Assembly: GCA_036524155.1 (NCBI GenBank)
Contig: DATDCV010000154.1
Location: 1-39,281, forward strand
Direction of reading: 5' to 3'
DNA length: 39,281 bases
Origin: DATDCV01 sp036524155
Lineage (GTDB): Bacteria; Verrucomicrobiota; Verrucomicrobiia; Limisphaerales; UBA8199
Below are positions 25,504 to 33,068 of this stretch, in pieces. The notes under the pieces are model-generated. The model searched no databases and had not been told where the DNA came from. It worked only from the letters and a program-made list of their open reading frames with translations. A program made the translations under genes and the position numbers. Every line of letters starts with the position of its first letter. Position 1 is the stretch's first letter.

Positions 25504-26313
25504 TTACCTTACCTCCTTGTCCATGCCGGCATAGACGACGCGCGGGTCAGTCCCCAGATGCGGTTTCAGATTTTGCACGCGGTTGTTCTGGAAAAACTTT
25601 TGCAGCGGATCGTCGGGCAACGGGTTCTTCAGATCGCCGAAGATCCGGGCTTGGGTCGGACACACTTCGACGCAAGCCGGCATCAGGCCGCGGGTGACGC
25701 GGTGATAACACAGCGTGCATTTCTCGGCCGTATGCGTGAGCGGGCTCAGGAAACGACAGCCATAAGGACAGGCCTGGATGCAAAAGCCGCACCCGATGCA
25801 ATATTTCGGGTCCACCAGTACCGCGCCGTCGGGCGTGTCAAACGTCGCCCCCACCGGGCAGACCTGGGCACAGGGAGAATGCGCGCACAGGTTGCATAAC
25901 TTCGGCACGAAAAACGAGTGGAGTATTTCCTCCTTGGGTACAGGGCAGTCGGAAAACCCGTGCATGCCCCCTTCCGGGGAATCGACCAGCACATCGCCGC
26001 GGGATTCAACCGCGCCCGCCTGTGGTTTCCTGATGATGTATCGCTCGATCCAGGTCCGGTAGTAGGGCCCTTCCGGAACGTGGTTTTCCGTCTTGCAGGC
26101 TTCTGCGCATAGGCCGCAGCCGATGCACTTGTTGATATCAATGGCCATCTGCCACTGGTGCTTGGTGGGATCGTAATCCTTGGAGGCGCCCGTGCTGACG
26201 AGCAACTTCTGCACCGTGGTTTTCGCCGCTTTGGCGGCCGGCGCGCTGAGCACACCCGCCAGGACGGCGCCTATTCTTCCTAACACGCTGCGCCGCGAAA
26301 CCTTTGTTTTCAT
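25504..26313 (-). CDS. Tat-exported 4x[4Fe-4S] electron-transfer protein, module 1
   Basis: This is 269 aa from the ATG at 26313, which has GGAGG four bases upstream and overlaps the stop of the tetrahaem gene (ATGA). The N terminus carries a Tat-like signal ('SRRSVLGRIGAVLAG'). The four Cys groups are 'CIGCGLCAEAC', 'CNLCAHSPCAQVC', 'CIGCGFCIQAC' and 'CTLC' completed by 'CVEVC', as in NrfC/PsrB/DmsB. It should sit in the periplasm between the NrfD subunit (next gene) and the tetrahaem cytochrome (previous gene). Compared with module 2 it is shorter and lacks the long N-terminal insertion between the Tat signal and the first cluster. Confidence 0.92.
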   Translation of the reverse strand: MKTKVSRRSVLGRIGAVLAGVLSAPAAKAAKTTVQKLLVSTGASKDYDPTKHQWQMAIDINKCIGCGLCAEACKTENHVPEGPYYRTWIERYIIRKPQAGAVESRGDVLVDSPEGGMHGFSDCPVPKEEILHSFFVPKLCNLCAHSPCAQVCPVGATFDTPDGAVLVDPKYCIGCGFCIQACPYGCRFLSPLTHTAEKCTLCYHRVTRGLMPACVEVCPTQARIFGDLKNPLPDDPLQKFFQNNRVQNLKPHLGTDPRVVYAGMDKEVR

Positions 26314-26768
26314 GGGACCTCCGAGGGCGCGTGGGGGACGTGACATTCGATGCATTTGGAGCCCGAGTAGTGGGTCTTGCTCACGATTTGCTTGTGCATT
26401 TTCGGCCGCGACGGGTTGGCCTCATGGCACCGCAGGCAATGGCTGAAACTCACTACCTGCGTCTTGATGTCCGGGTCCTGCGCATGCTCGTGCCTCGGCC
26501 CATGGCAGGCTTCGCACGAGACATTCTTGTGCGCGAATTTCGCGAGTTTCGTAGCCTCGTCGGAGTGGCACTCCTCGCACGCTTTCCGCCCGGCGAACAC
26601 CAGTGGCCGCGCCCGCAACTCCGCCAGCGCCACTCCCCGATACCAGCCATATTCTCCAAAGGTTGGCGGCGTCAGGAAATAGCGCGCGACGCCATAACTC
26701 GAAACGATCCCGACCAGCAGCAGAAACAGCCGCAGGATCTGGGGCGGCATGTTAAACAATCGACGCAT
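26310..26768 (-). CDS. Membrane-anchored tetrahaem cytochrome c, module 1
   Basis: This is 152 aa. An N-terminal helix ('ILRLFLLLVGIVSSYGVARY') anchors a small domain with four CxxCH motifs ('CEECH', 'CEACH', 'CLRCH', 'CIECH'). The fold looks like a compact cytochrome c7/c3 or NapC/NrfH-like periplasmic domain. It is the first gene of the module 1 operon (cytochrome, FeS, NrfD). Its stop overlaps the FeS start by 4 bp. An AT-rich promoter-like stretch with nested dyads lies about 100-175 bp upstream. An ATG at residue 7 is an alternative start. No Shine-Dalgarno is visible. Confidence 0.9.
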   Translation of the reverse strand: MRRLFNMPPQILRLFLLLVGIVSSYGVARYFLTPPTFGEYGWYRGVALAELRARPLVFAGRKACEECHSDEATKLAKFAHKNVSCEACHGPRHEHAQDPDIKTQVVSFSHCLRCHEANPSRPKMHKQIVSKTHYSGSKCIECHVPHAPSEVP

Positions 26769-26871
26769 GATAAAGTGGCTTCCGGTTGTGGCTGCTCATC
26801 GTGCAAATCCGTTTCTATTCTGCAAGGACAATAGCGGCACACCCGTCACGCCAGCTTGCCGTCCCTTGCTG

Positions 26872-26936
26872 ATTAATGACCATTTTTTGCTATCAGTGTG
26901 ACTGAAAAGAGTTTTGTTAGCAAAGAGGTCATTGAT
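26872..26936 (-). promoter_or_regulatory. Nested dyad, possible structured leader or operator
   Basis: ATTAATGACC (26872-26881) faces GGTCATTGAT (26927-26936), 9 of 10 bases complementary. Inside it TTTGCTA (26886-26892) faces TAGCAAA (26918-26924), perfect. At the centre CAGT (26894-26897) faces ACTG (26901-26904). In RNA from the minus strand these could form one extended hairpin in the module 1 leader. Confidence 0.5.
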
Positions 26937-26937
26937 A

Positions 26938-26943
26938 ATTATA
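26938..26943 (-). promoter_or_regulatory. Candidate -10 box TATAAT for module 1
   Basis: A consensus TATAAT on the minus strand in an AT-rich stretch of an otherwise GC-rich region, about 170 bp before the tetrahaem start. The -35 region at 16-18 bp spacing is not close to consensus, so activation by a regulator would be needed or the call is wrong. Confidence 0.4.
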
Positions 26944-27093
26944 ATATCTTATTTAACGAAACCGGGTGGCGTGCAGAATAGCCCGTGCCGCCAGTTGCCT
27001 GGGGCAATTGCCGAAAATGGGGCGGGCGCCTCCAACCCGCGTGCAGCAAGGTTCTCACCCATCGCCAATCAAACTATTTTGCTGATGGACAAC

Positions 27094-27124
27094 AAAAAAG
27101 GGGGAGCCTTCGAGGCTCCCCCCC
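27094..27124 (-). terminator. Strong intrinsic terminator after monohaem cytochrome copy 2
   Basis: On the minus strand GGGGGAGCC (from 27122) pairs with GGCTCCCCC (to 27100) around a 5-nt loop, followed by six T (27099-27094). It lies 28 bp after the cytochrome stop and insulates the module 1 operon from read-through. Confidence 0.92.
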
Positions 27125-27151
27125 TTGCGGAACAAAGTCCTGTTGCGCCCG

Positions 27152-27484
27152 TTACTTCTTGAACGCCCGGACGTAGGCCACCAGCGCCTTTACCTCCTCG
27201 TCGCTCAGGTCGGCAAACGCCTTCATTTTGGACTTGTCGCCGCCCTTTTCTTTGACCCCTTCCTTGATGGCTTTAACCATCTCTTCGTCCTTCATCTCGG
27301 CCTGCACCTTGGCATCGGTGTAATCCTTGACCCCCAGTTTTTCGCCCATTTTGGTCTTGCCCTTGCCATCGGCGCCGTGGCACTTGGCGCAATCTTTGTC
27401 GTAAGTCTCCTTGGCATCCGCCGCGCGAACCGACACGGCGCCCGCCATCAGCAGCGCCACACCCAGCACAATGAGTTTCTTCAT
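27152..27484 (-). CDS. Periplasmic monohaem class I cytochrome c, copy 2
   Basis: This is 110 aa. The start at 27484 gives a signal peptide (MKKLIVLGVALLMAGAVSVRA, cleavage near RAADA). The haem site is 'CAKCHGADGKGKTKMGEKL' and 'SKMKAFADL' gives a likely distal Met. It is closely related to copy 1 (20632-20961), sharing the haem segment, a Lys/Glu-rich middle and the end 'VKALVAYVRAFKK'. The middle loop differs ('KEKGGDKSKM' against 'KDKEGKVLM'), which could tune potential or partner choice. It is a soluble shuttle with its own terminator, so expression can be independent of the operon that follows it. Confidence 0.92.
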   Translation of the reverse strand: MKKLIVLGVALLMAGAVSVRAADAKETYDKDCAKCHGADGKGKTKMGEKLGVKDYTDAKVQAEMKDEEMVKAIKEGVKEKGGDKSKMKAFADLSDEEVKALVAYVRAFKK

Positions 27485-27751
27485 ACGTTTGATCGTCTCG
27501 TTTTCGTTAAGGTACTTCGTCTCTATACTGTGACTATCGTTTGTCTCTCCCGGCTGATGCGAGGTTTCCTCGCCCCCAGCCGAAAAGCTCGTTTGTGATT
27601 CTCTCGAACGCAAGCGGCTTTCCGCAGTTATTCACCAAACTTAGACGCGCTATTGCTGGGCCGTATTCTGTCCGCCCGATAAGTTTTGGCAATACAAAAG
27701 ATGAATCTCGCGTAGGATGTTCAGAACACGGATCTTACACGGGCGCAGCTC

Positions 27752-29101
27752 TTAATTGACGACGGTTTGGTCGAGGCGATCGACCGGAACCGGCTCGGTT
27801 GGCGGGTCAACCTCCTTTTGGACAAAGCCCACGCACAGGGCGGCGGCGACCATCGAGCAGCCCCCGAGCAGCACCGCGTTCATCGGGTTATCGCCTAACA
27901 TCACTCTCATGACGGTGCCAAGTCCGAGGGAAGCCAGGATCTGGGGGATCACGATGAAGAAGTTGAAGACCCCCATGTAGAAACCCATCTTTTCGGGCGG
28001 GATGGCGTTGGCGAGCATGGCATAAGGCATCGAGAGAATGCTGGCCCAGGCGACACCAACGAGCACCATGGACACGATCAGCAGATTTGGCTGGTGGAGA
28101 ACACACGCCAGGACCAAACCCAATCCGCCGCACAGCAGGCAGGCGCGGTGAATCGCGCGTGCCGAAAATTTTCGGACCAGCGCGAGCAGCCCGAACGCGA
28201 ATACGAACGCCGTCCCGTTATAAACCGAAAAACAGACTCCGCCCCACTCGTTACCTCGCTGGTATTGGGGCGAACCGGGCGTGCCGCCGAAAACCTTCGT
28301 CGCCACCGCCGGGACGAAGTAAATCCACATGCAAAAGAGGGCAAACCAGGTGAAGAACTGAACCACCGCAAGCTGTCGCATGGCCCGCGGCATCGAACCA
28401 ATGCCCCGAAAGATCTCGCGGAGGGCGTTGCCCACGCCGGCCGATGCCGCTTTCATCTTCTGAAAGGCCGCGGCGTCCTCCGGAGGGTATTCCGGGGTCG
28501 TAGCGATCGTATAGAACACCGCGATCAGGAAGACGCCCGAACCGATATAGAACGACCATTGGACCGTGCGGGGAATCGCGCTCTGGCCCGCGTGGCCAGC
28601 CACGCCGAACCAGTTGGTCAGCACGTAGGGCAGGGCCGAAGACAACACCGCGCCCAAGCCGATCAGGAGGCTCTGCATCGCAAACCCGCTTTTGCGTTGT
28701 TCCTTGGGCAGCAAGTCACCCACGAAGGCCCGGAACGGCTCCATGGTGATGTTGATGCTGGCGTCGAGAATCCATAATAAACCCGCGGCCATCCAAATCA
28801 CACCGGCGTTGGGCATCGCGATGAGCGCCAGGCTCGCGAGCAGCGCGCCGGTCAAAAAGTAAGGCCGCCGCCGCCCCAGGCCGCACCAGGTGCGATCGCT
28901 CACATACCCGACGATCGGCTGCACCAGCAACCCGGTGAGTGGCGCCGCCAGCCACAGAAATGCGATGTCGGATTCCCTGGCGCCCAGGTACTGGTAGATG
29001 GCGCTCATGTTGGCCATCTGCAGCCCCCAGCCAAACTGGATGCCGAAAAAGCCGAAGCTCATGTTCCAGACTTGCCAGAGGCTCAAGCGCGGTCTTTGCA
29101 T
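27752..29101 (-). CDS. MFS sugar transporter (GPH/SLC45-like)
   Basis: This is 449 aa from the ATG at 29101; a GTG at 29116 is an alternative. Twelve hydrophobic helices are apparent. The MFS signature between helices 2 and 3 appears as 'VGYVSDRTWCGLGRRRPYF', which, with 'FGFFGIQFGWGLQMANMSA' in helix 1, is typical of the glycoside-pentoside-hexuronide and sucrose/maltose (SLC45-type) transporters. It probably imports a disaccharide or oligosaccharide with a cation, in the inner membrane. It is divergent from yggS. The nearby sialidase and upstream glycosidase genes fit a glycan-using lifestyle, but no substrate can be assigned. Confidence 0.88.
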   Translation of the reverse strand: MQRPRLSLWQVWNMSFGFFGIQFGWGLQMANMSAIYQYLGARESDIAFLWLAAPLTGLLVQPIVGYVSDRTWCGLGRRRPYFLTGALLASLALIAMPNAGVIWMAAGLLWILDASINITMEPFRAFVGDLLPKEQRKSGFAMQSLLIGLGAVLSSALPYVLTNWFGVAGHAGQSAIPRTVQWSFYIGSGVFLIAVFYTIATTPEYPPEDAAAFQKMKAASAGVGNALREIFRGIGSMPRAMRQLAVVQFFTWFALFCMWIYFVPAVATKVFGGTPGSPQYQRGNEWGGVCFSVYNGTAFVFAFGLLALVRKFSARAIHRACLLCGGLGLVLACVLHQPNLLIVSMVLVGVAWASILSMPYAMLANAIPPEKMGFYMGVFNFFIVIPQILASLGLGTVMRVMLGDNPMNAVLLGGCSMVAAALCVGFVQKEVDPPTEPVPVDRLDQTVVN

Positions 29102-29219
29102 AGCGGATGTTGGCACACTCCACCAAGGATCAGGGCCAGTAGCAAGGCTTTTAGGCCTTCGGCCTTCGGCGCTCGGGTTTAGCCTATTCTCCCGCGCGCG
29201 TTCCAGTTATCGTAGCCCC

Positions 29220-29906
29220 GTGGACCTTGCTGAGAATCTCCAAAACATTCAGGAGCGAATCGCCGCGGCCTGCGCTCGCGCAGGCCGCAACCCCACATCT
29301 GTGCTCCTGGTCGCCGTCACGAAGACGCAACCCCCTGAAGTGGTGAACGAGGCGGCGCGCCTGGGTCTGTCTTTGTTCGGCGAAAGCAAAGTTCAGGAGG
29401 GCAAGGCGAAGATTCCCCTCTGCTCGGGCCGGCTGCACTGGCACATGATTGGACATCTCCAGACCAACAAGTGCCGTGATGCGGTCGAATTATTCGAAAT
29501 GATCCAGTCCGTTGACAGTCTCCGCCTCGCCGAGGAGATCAGCCGCCGGGCGGAGCAGGCCGCCAAAACACTCCCGATTTTCCTCGAAGTCAACATCGTC
29601 GGCGAGGCCAGCAAGTTCGGCTATAAACCTGAACAACTGCTCATGGACTTCGAGCGCCTCAACGCGTTGCCCCGACTCGAAATCCACGGCCTCATGACCA
29701 TCCCCCCATGGACGCCGCTGCCCGACAAAGCCCGGCCGGTCTTTCGCAAGCTGCGCGAGTTAAAGGAGCAATGCGAAAAACTCCTGGGCGCTCCCCTGCC
29801 CCACCTGAGCATGGGCATGAGCCACGACTTCGAGGTCGCCGTCGAGGAAGGCGCGACGATGGTTCGGATTGGCACTGCGCTATTTGGGGAAAGACCAAAG
29901 GCCTGA
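29220..29906 (+). CDS. yggS: YggS/PLPBP family pyridoxal-phosphate homeostasis protein
   Basis: This is 228 aa, the usual length. The GTG at 29220 is chosen because it places the family N terminus correctly ('LAENLQNIQERIAAACARAG'); the frame extends further upstream as non-family sequence. The PLP-binding Lys is K35 in 'LLVAVTKTQPPE'. Other family blocks are 'FGESKVQEG', 'WHMIGHLQTNK', 'SVDSLRLAEEI', 'HGLMTIPPW' and 'LSMGMSHDFEVAVEEGATMVRIGTALFG'. The protein is cytosolic and buffers PLP rather than catalysing a known reaction. It is divergent from the MFS gene and convergent with the sialidase gene. Confidence 0.96.
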   Translation: MDLAENLQNIQERIAAACARAGRNPTSVLLVAVTKTQPPEVVNEAARLGLSLFGESKVQEGKAKIPLCSGRLHWHMIGHLQTNKCRDAVELFEMIQSVDSLRLAEEISRRAEQAAKTLPIFLEVNIVGEASKFGYKPEQLLMDFERLNALPRLEIHGLMTIPPWTPLPDKARPVFRKLRELKEQCEKLLGAPLPHLSMGMSHDFEVAVEEGATMVRIGTALFGERPKA

Positions 29907-29958
29907 GAGGGAGATCCCGGTTTGCTTGCGTTTCGCCGGAGATTTTCCCGAGCTGAAG

Positions 29959-31128
29959 TTATTTTGCTGCGGTCAGCCACTCGATCGGAAACCGCGCAAA
30001 CACGATAGCCTCGTAAGGCCCCTTGCCGCCCCGCTCATACAGGCAGCCGGCAGCCTTTGCCGGCAGAACGGCGAGGCAGGAGTAGGCTGCAGGTCCTGCC
30101 CAGAGCTCCCGCGCGCAGGGCCACGTGGCGCCTTCATCGTAAGAAAGCCGAACCGTCATTTTCTCGCGCTTGGCGCTCGCGGGGTTCGAGAACAAAATGA
30201 TGCCCTGTGCGCCCTTCTCGGGCCACGAATAGCGGCGAATACTTGCCTGGCAGATTGGCTCGATGAGGTCGGTTGCGTGGCGCTGTTCTGTCCAGGTCAT
30301 TCCATCATCGCGGCTGATGGCGACCTGGCGTGTCCGCTCAGAGCGGTCGTAGTTTCGCATGTTCAGCAGCAGGCGGTGGCCGGTCAGTTCGACCACCTCG
30401 CACTCGTTGACCTGGTCTTGCGGCGTTTTGCCTCCCAATTGCCACGTCCGACCGTGGTCATCCGAGAACACCGCGTGCGAAAAGTAACGTTTCGTATCCG
30501 CCTCGATGTGGTCGCAGGGAATTACCAGTCTGCCTTTGTTCGGGCCGCGCTCAATTTGGATCCCAGCCCCCGGACCCGTCGCATACCATGTCCAGTTCGT
30601 GAGTTTTGTGCTGGCGGTGATCTGTTTCGGACGGCTCCACGTGGCACCTTCGTCAGTCGAGCGGGAGACGAACACGCGGCGTGTGTCCCGGCTGGTCCGG
30701 GCGATGATGCGCCCCTCGGTATCATCTCCCCGGTTCCACGTGAGCAAGATCCAGATCGTCCCGGTGTCCATGTCCACCACGGTGCACGGGTTCCCGCACG
30801 TATTTGCGCCATCGTCCCAAACCACCTGCAGAGGAGTCCAGGTGTTGCCGCCGTCGCCGCTGCGTTTCAGCACCAGGTCGATGTCGCCCGAATCCCCGGC
30901 TGCGTGCTTTCGCCCCTCGCAAAACGCCAGCACCGTCCCCTTCGCCGTTACGACCACCGACGGAATGCGGAAGGTATGATAGCCCTCCTCGCCAGATGTG
31001 AAGACATCGACTTGTCGCGGGGCCAGTTCAGCAGCGTACGCCGCACCCGACGCCGCCACCAACGTGACGCAGATCAAGGTCAGAGCGGGGCACCAAAGGT
31101 CCGGTATAGACTTCATGCACGCATTCAA
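29959..31128 (-). CDS. GH33 exo-alpha-sialidase, secreted
   Basis: This is 389 aa with a signal peptide (cleavage near AAYA-AEL). Hallmarks of GH33 are the 'FRIPS' motif (R54 of the Arg triad), 'EGRKHAAGDSGDIDLVLKRS' region (catalytic Asp near 79-84), five Asp-box loops ('SGDGGNTW', 'STDEGATW', 'SDDHGRTW', 'SRDDGMTW', 'SYDEGATW'), 'NECEVVEL' (Glu base), 'NMRNYD' (Arg 258) and 'AAYSCLAVL' (Tyr nucleophile). All catalytic elements appear present. It should release terminal sialic acids outside the cytoplasm. Start choice between 31128 and 31116 is uncertain. No sialic acid catabolic genes (nanA, nanE) are in the window, so it may serve to expose the underlying glycan. Confidence 0.94.
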   Translation of the reverse strand: MNACMKSIPDLWCPALTLICVTLVAASGAAYAAELAPRQVDVFTSGEEGYHTFRIPSVVVTAKGTVLAFCEGRKHAAGDSGDIDLVLKRSGDGGNTWTPLQVVWDDGANTCGNPCTVVDMDTGTIWILLTWNRGDDTEGRIIARTSRDTRRVFVSRSTDEGATWSRPKQITASTKLTNWTWYATGPGAGIQIERGPNKGRLVIPCDHIEADTKRYFSHAVFSDDHGRTWQLGGKTPQDQVNECEVVELTGHRLLLNMRNYDRSERTRQVAISRDDGMTWTEQRHATDLIEPICQASIRRYSWPEKGAQGIILFSNPASAKREKMTVRLSYDEGATWPCARELWAGPAAYSCLAVLPAKAAGCLYERGGKGPYEAIVFARFPIEWLTAAK

Positions 31129-31475
31129 CCGATGCGCCTCTGGTTGTCAAACCCCGGAATCCTGGCTACATACTCCCGGGCCCAAACCGCACCAACCCGA
31201 CGCACGCGCTTTGACCGAGTTTTATAAAACGCCGCTTCAGGGCTGATGACCCCACCCTCCGAGTGGTTATTCTTCATTCCGCAAATCCGCGAAAAAGCGA
31301 GGAAGGCCGGGGAGAGAAGCCCTCCGCTACACATTTCATCGGATCGCGGGGTTTTGCTTGCCCCATTTCCTGAGAATCAGGACTGACCAGCCCGGCGGTG
31401 TCACCGGCAAGAAAAAAAGGGATGCGCATCACGCATCCCTCTCTTTGTAGATTCTCGTTTGATTGAATCAGGCGC
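31129..31475. other. Intergenic region, 347 bp
   Basis: Upstream of the sialidase and downstream of the next minus-strand gene. It contains the intrinsic terminator at 31412-31440. Nothing else can be supported in the remaining 280 bp. Confidence 0.6.
31412..31440 (-). terminator. Intrinsic terminator of the small secreted protein gene
   Basis: On the minus strand AGGGATGCG pairs with CGCATCCCT (31432-31440 with 31418-31426) around 5 nt, followed by seven T (31418-31412). It is 36 bp after the stop at 31476. Confidence 0.92.
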
Positions 31476-31919
31476 TTACTTCTTCTCCGTGTCCCGCTTG
31501 GCTTCCCAGTCGCGCGATTGAGCCTGACCGTCGCGCTCAAATTCGATTTTGCCCTTGATGGAGTCGGCGGCGACCTTCCCGTTGTACTTCTGTTTGAAGG
31601 TGTTGCCATTAAACTCGCGGGTCACGGTGAATGAGACTTCGTCTCCCTTGACTTTGCCATCCTTGATTTCCAGTTCAACCGGGTCGCCACCCTGGCGCCC
31701 CGGGGACGTCAGTTTACCCGTGAGTTTTTCGCCCTCAGCCTTCAGCTTGAGAGTCATCTTCACCTCTGCGCCACCTTGGCGACCGGGGCGCATCCAGGTC
31801 CATGTGCCGGTGGGATCGGCTTTCTTTTCTTGGGCTTGAGCTGCGCCCAAAAAGCCCAGTGCGAAAACGGCGCAAAGGCCTAATTTGAGGATTGAGCTAA
31901 CGGAGTTCTTGGGTTGCAT
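31476..31919 (-). CDS. Small secreted protein of unknown function
   Basis: This is 147 aa from the ATG at 31919, which precedes a signal peptide ('ILKLGLCAVFALGFLGAAQA', cleavage near QA-QEK). The mature protein is about 115 aa with alternating charged beta-strands. A repeated 'PGRQGG' appears twice ('MRPGRQGGAEVKMTLKL' and 'TSPGRQGGDPVELEI'). The order 'GTWTW', 'LTGKLT', 'KVKGDEVSFTV', 'GKIEF' resembles small lipocalin-like beta-barrels that are common as unknown secreted proteins in Planctomycetes and Verrucomicrobia. Function is not known. It has its own terminator and seems monocistronic. Confidence 0.78.
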   Translation of the reverse strand: MQPKNSVSSILKLGLCAVFALGFLGAAQAQEKKADPTGTWTWMRPGRQGGAEVKMTLKLKAEGEKLTGKLTSPGRQGGDPVELEIKDGKVKGDEVSFTVTREFNGNTFKQKYNGKVAADSIKGKIEFERDGQAQSRDWEAKRDTEKK

Positions 31920-32392
31920 AAGTATTGCGATGTTTGTTGGTTCTATTTTGAAGGCCGCTCTACCGGCCTTCAGCACTAAGGAACCATAATTAGACGCCTA
32001 AGCCAGCCAAAAAGTTACGGTTCGGGAGCGCCTCACTGAAGCCTTTCCGTCTCCAAGCACCGCCTGTGGCGTCAGGTTGCTGCCGTTGCGAACAAGCTGG
32101 AACCCGTCGGAGCGGGAGCGGAGCAGGCTCGACCTGCAGAGCTCATGGCGGTGGGAACAGCCAGGCGTCCCGAATTCGCCGGGTCTAGCCGCGGTTGCGG
32201 GCGAGCGGCGGCGCAAGCAAAGCCAACGCAGAAGGCCAGCGAAAAAAGAACCCAGACGGCCAAGGCCAAGAACATGCCAGAAAAGGAGCACGATCTATGC
32301 CTTCGCGTTGGTATTTATCCCCAATTAAGCGTGTAGACGCAAACGCAGGCTTTCGCCTTCGGCCGGGACGTTTCTGTAACCGTTCAGGACAG
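31920..32392. other. Intergenic region, 473 bp
   Basis: Lies between the small secreted protein start and the stop of the NusG-like gene. Short minus-strand frames (for example 32072-32275, 67 codons with a hydrophobic start) have no ribosome site or recognisable domain. No terminator or RNA element was identified. Confidence 0.5.
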
Positions 32393-32881
32393 TCAAATCA
32401 GCTCGAGTTGATCGGCTTCGATCCTTACCGCGGCCGCCTGGTTGATGAAATCCAAGCGCAACAAAACCGTACTCATGCCAAAACGACGCTCGACCCACCC
32501 CTCCAAACCCTGCAACGGCCCGGACTTGATGCGCACAAGCATCCCTTCGCCGACGGAAGGAGCCAGCCGGACATCCAGGCGCGAGTCCAATGCACGGAGG
32601 ATGCCCTCCAACTGGCGCGCGAATGTCTCCTGGTCAAAGACGTCAAGCACATTCGCAACATGATCATGTCGCTGGATGATTTCCTTGCCCCCGGGCTCAA
32701 GCTCCAAGAACACATACCCCGGGAACAACGGCTTGCGGAACACCACCGTCTTTCTGCGGTATTTATGGACAGACTCGTAACAAGGCAGTGTGACCGAGGT
32801 GCCCCCGCGCGCACACCACGCAGCCAGTTTCTTTTCGCAACGGGGTTTTGTGTGGACCACGTACCAAAGCACTTTCGACAC
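32393..32881 (-). CDS. Solo NusG paralogue (RfaH/UpxY/LoaP-type antiterminator)
   Basis: This is 162 aa from a GTG start. An NGN domain occupies about 5-100 ('WYVVHTKPRCEKKLAAWC', 'PLFPGYVFLELEPG') and a KOW-containing domain about 108-162 ('GMLVRIKSGPLQGLEGWVE'). The usual housekeeping nusG neighbours (secE, rplK) are absent, so this is a specialised paralogue. In known cases these proteins attach to a paused RNA polymerase at a leader site and permit transcription of long polysaccharide or antibiotic operons. No long operon follows it on its own strand here, and no ops-like sequence was found. The plus-strand secreted Ig-like protein gene starts 188 bp away, divergently. Confidence 0.9.
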   Translation of the reverse strand: MSKVLWYVVHTKPRCEKKLAAWCARGGTSVTLPCYESVHKYRRKTVVFRKPLFPGYVFLELEPGGKEIIQRHDHVANVLDVFDQETFARQLEGILRALDSRLDVRLAPSVGEGMLVRIKSGPLQGLEGWVERRFGMSTVLLRLDFINQAAAVRIEADQLELI

Positions 32882-33068
32882 GCGAAGAGAATTCGACGCC
32901 GGCTAATCGGTGTCAAGATGGGTAAGCCAAATTCTTTACAGCCCTGTACTAAAACCGACTGTCGAGTGGCATAGCGGCGGGCTCAGCTCGTCCGTTTTCG
33001 ATTTGAGCCCCCAAAAGCCTCAAGAAACTGTGCTTTTCGTCGAGTTGCCATGTCCGTTGGCAAAACTT

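Larger units (their letters stand above)
26769..27093. other. Regulatory intergenic region upstream of module 1
   Basis: 325 bp between the tetrahaem gene start and the terminator of the monohaem gene. It contains the nested dyad (26872-26936) and AT-rich promoter-like sequence described separately. The remainder has no supported gene. Confidence 0.6.

Noticed and set aside
13831..27484. Reading the cluster as an Alternative Complex III operon
   Set aside because: ACIII needs the ActB molybdopterin-like/FeS fusion and ActD/E/F subunits; none is present, and NrfD and FeS are separate genes in two modules.
30046..30064. GCCGGCA/TGCCGGC hairpin
   Set aside because: It lies inside the sialidase coding sequence in a conserved region and is explained by codon composition.
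32072..32275. 67-codon minus-strand frame with a hydrophobic start, possible small lipoprotein or peptide
   Set aside because: No ribosome site, low-complexity tail and no homology that I can recognise.
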